Below, piece by piece: positions 5,283 through 6,439 of a DNA stretch of 6,439 nucleotides (position 1 is its first letter; every line of letters starts with the position of its first letter). The position numbers and the translations under genes were made by a program. Location: contig DGUG01000179.1 in NCBI GenBank assembly GCA_002394535.1, positions 1-6,439 on the forward strand, read 5' to 3'. Origin of the DNA: Lachnospiraceae bacterium UBA4316 (lineage in GTDB: Bacteria > Bacillota > Clostridia > Lachnospirales > Lachnospiraceae). The notes beneath the pieces were generated by a model. The model ran no database searches, was not told where the DNA came from, and was given only the letters and a program-made list of their open reading frames with translations.

Positions 5283-6439
5283 TACAGTATAGCATGTTTA
5301 ATTACCTCATCCATATGCTCCACAAACACTATCGTCAGCCCCTGGGTGATCTCCTTTTCCAGCTCTTCTATATCCTTCGTATTCTGGCGCGGCACAAGCA
5401 CCTTCCTGATACCCGCGTTCTTGGCTGCAAGGATTTTCTCCTTCAGGCCTCCTATTGGAAGGACTCTCCCGCGAAGCGTTATCTCACCTGTCATCGCAAC
5501 ATCGCAGCGAACCTTCCTGTTCGTTATTGCGGAATAAAGGGCCGTTGCCATGGTAATTCCGGCTGAAGGGCCGTCCTTAGGCACGCTCCCCTCGGGGATA
5601 TGCAGGTGAAAATCATGTTTTCTGAAATAATCGGCTCTGATCTTGTGCTTTGATGCGATGGAGCGGATGTAGCTCATTCCGGCCTGCGCGCTCTCACGCA
5701 TTACATCGCCAAGCTGTCCGGTAAGCAGTATCTCGCCCTTTCCGGGCATTACGTTTACTTCTATCGAAAGTGTATCGCCGCCAACGCTTGTCCACGCAAG
5801 CCCCCGGACGATACCTACCTCGTCCGTATCATTCTTCTTGTCCTGCTCGTACTTGCGTACTCCCAGAAAATCATAGAGATTTCCCTTGTTGACCCTGATG
5901 CTCTTCTTGCCGTCCTGATAGATCATCCGGGCGGTTCTGCGACAGATAGCGGATATTTTCCTCTCAAGAGATCTGACTCCCGCTTCTCTCGTATAACCGC
6001 TCACAATATCCGGCCATACAGTGTCCGCTATACGTAACTGGTTCTCCGCAAGTCCGTGCTTTTTGATCTGCTTCGGAAGCAGATGCTCCTTTGCGATATG
6101 GATCTTCTCATTTTCCGTATAACTGCTGACTTCAATGACTTCCATCCTGTCAAGAAGAGGTCTCGGAATGTCCGCAAGTGAATTGGCCGTGGCTATAAAC
6201 AAAACTTCCGACAAATCTACAGGAATCTCGATATAGTGGTCGGAGAATCTGGAATTTTGCTCGCTGTCAAGCACTTCAAGAAGGGCCGCTGAAGGGTCTC
6301 CCTTAAAATCATTGCTCATCTTGTCTATCTCATCGAGGAGCATAAGGGGATTCTTAACGCCGGCATTCTTGAGCCCTACAGCTATTCTTCCGGGCATCGC
6401 TCCGACATAAGTTCTTCTGTGACCTCTTATCTCAGCCTC
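5282..6439 (-). CDS. lon: ATP-dependent Lon protease (C-terminal half; 5' end outside the window)
   Basis: The last 385 residues of Lon (endopeptidase La, family S16), a cytoplasmic hexamer that unfolds and degrades damaged and regulatory proteins. The frame is open to the window edge, and the first residues ([18 protein letters not shown]) are internal family sequence, so the ATG at 6397 is not the start. Visible parts, in fragment numbering, are Walker B LLDEIDKM (34-41), sensor 1 in IATANS with Asn86, an Arg in LLDRMEVIE (Arg98), sensor 2 GVRSLER with Arg156, then the protease domain. The catalytic dyad is Ser292 in PKDGPSAG and Lys335, the second Lys of GLKEK; their 43-residue spacing equals that of E. 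coli Ser679/Lys722. The N-terminal substrate-binding domain and Walker A lie outside the window. Everything visible looks intact. ysxC follows after 114 nt, as in Bacillus lonA-ysxC. Confidence 0.97.
   Translation of the reverse strand, partial: EAEIRGHRRTYVGAMPGRIAVGLKNAGVKNPLMLLDEIDKMSNDFKGDPSAALLEVLDSEQNSRFSDHYIEIPVDLSEVLFIATANSLADIPRPLLDRMEVIEVSSYTENEKIHIAKEHLLPKQIKKHGLAENQLRIADTVWPDIVSGYTREAGVRSLERKISAICRRTARMIYQDGKKSIRVNKGNLYDFLGVRKYEQDKKNDTDEVGIVRGLAWTSVGGDTLSIEVNVMPGKGEILLTGQLGDVMRESAQAGMSYIRSIASKHKIRADYFRKHDFHLHIPEGSVPKDGPSAGITMATALYSAITNRKVRCDVAMTGEITLRGRVLPIGGLKEKILAAKNAGIRKVLVPRQNTKDIEELEKEITQGLTIVFVEHMDEVIKHAIL

Noticed and set aside
5028..5537. 169-codon open frame on the + strand across the ysxC start, the gap and the lon end
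   Set aside because: It is antisense to two clearly conserved genes and runs through the palindrome. The translation is Ser/Thr-rich without a recognisable domain, so it is a shadow frame.
6395..6397. ATG as a start for a short Lon-like protein
   Set aside because: The frame continues upstream to the window edge with conserved Lon sequence ([14 protein letters not shown]), so this Met is internal.

Overview
The window looks like ordinary chromosomal DNA of a low-to-mid GC Firmicute, most likely a clostridial (Lachnospiraceae-like) bacterium. The grounds are a lon-ysxC gene pair as in Bacillus and Clostridia, a YtvI/PerM-type AI-2E family membrane protein, a MATE transporter with a fused histidine-kinase-type ATPase domain (a fusion I associate with gut Clostridia), and purine-rich GGAGG-type ribosome binding sites. 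The taxonomic call is inference; no rRNA or other marker gene is present. I see no mobile genes, CRISPR array, tRNA or rRNA.

Layout. The left third reads on the + strand: the C-terminal part of a PLP-dependent aminotransferase (1-438, 5' end outside the window), then a 591-residue MATE-ATPase fusion (435-2210) that overlaps it by an ATGA junction. The right two thirds read on the - strand, in transcription order: the C-terminal half of Lon protease (6439-5282, 5' end outside the window), a 114-nt gap holding a large nested inverted repeat, the ribosome-assembly GTPase YsxC/EngB (5167-4577), an AI-2E family membrane protein (4614-3427) starting inside ysxC, a 53-nt gap with a GC-rich hairpin, and a cation diffusion facilitator (3373-2207). 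The two gene groups converge and share the bases of their stop codons (TTAA at 2207-2210), so no intergenic terminator exists between them. Coding is nearly continuous; no gap exceeds 114 nt.

How the genes relate. Lon (protein quality control) and YsxC (50S subunit assembly) are a conserved housekeeping pair. The AI-2E protein is probably translationally coupled to ysxC. The CDF exporter, with an Asn/Asp metal site suggesting Mn2+, may be co-transcribed or partly separated by the hairpin. On the other strand, the tight aminotransferase-MATE overlap suggests co-expression; what the MATE protein exports is not readable from sequence.

No wholly new system is evident. The points most worth a second look are the 99-bp nested palindrome between lon and ysxC, the MATE-ATPase fusion with an altered N-box, and the apparent duplication of the cytoplasmic domain in the CDF protein.
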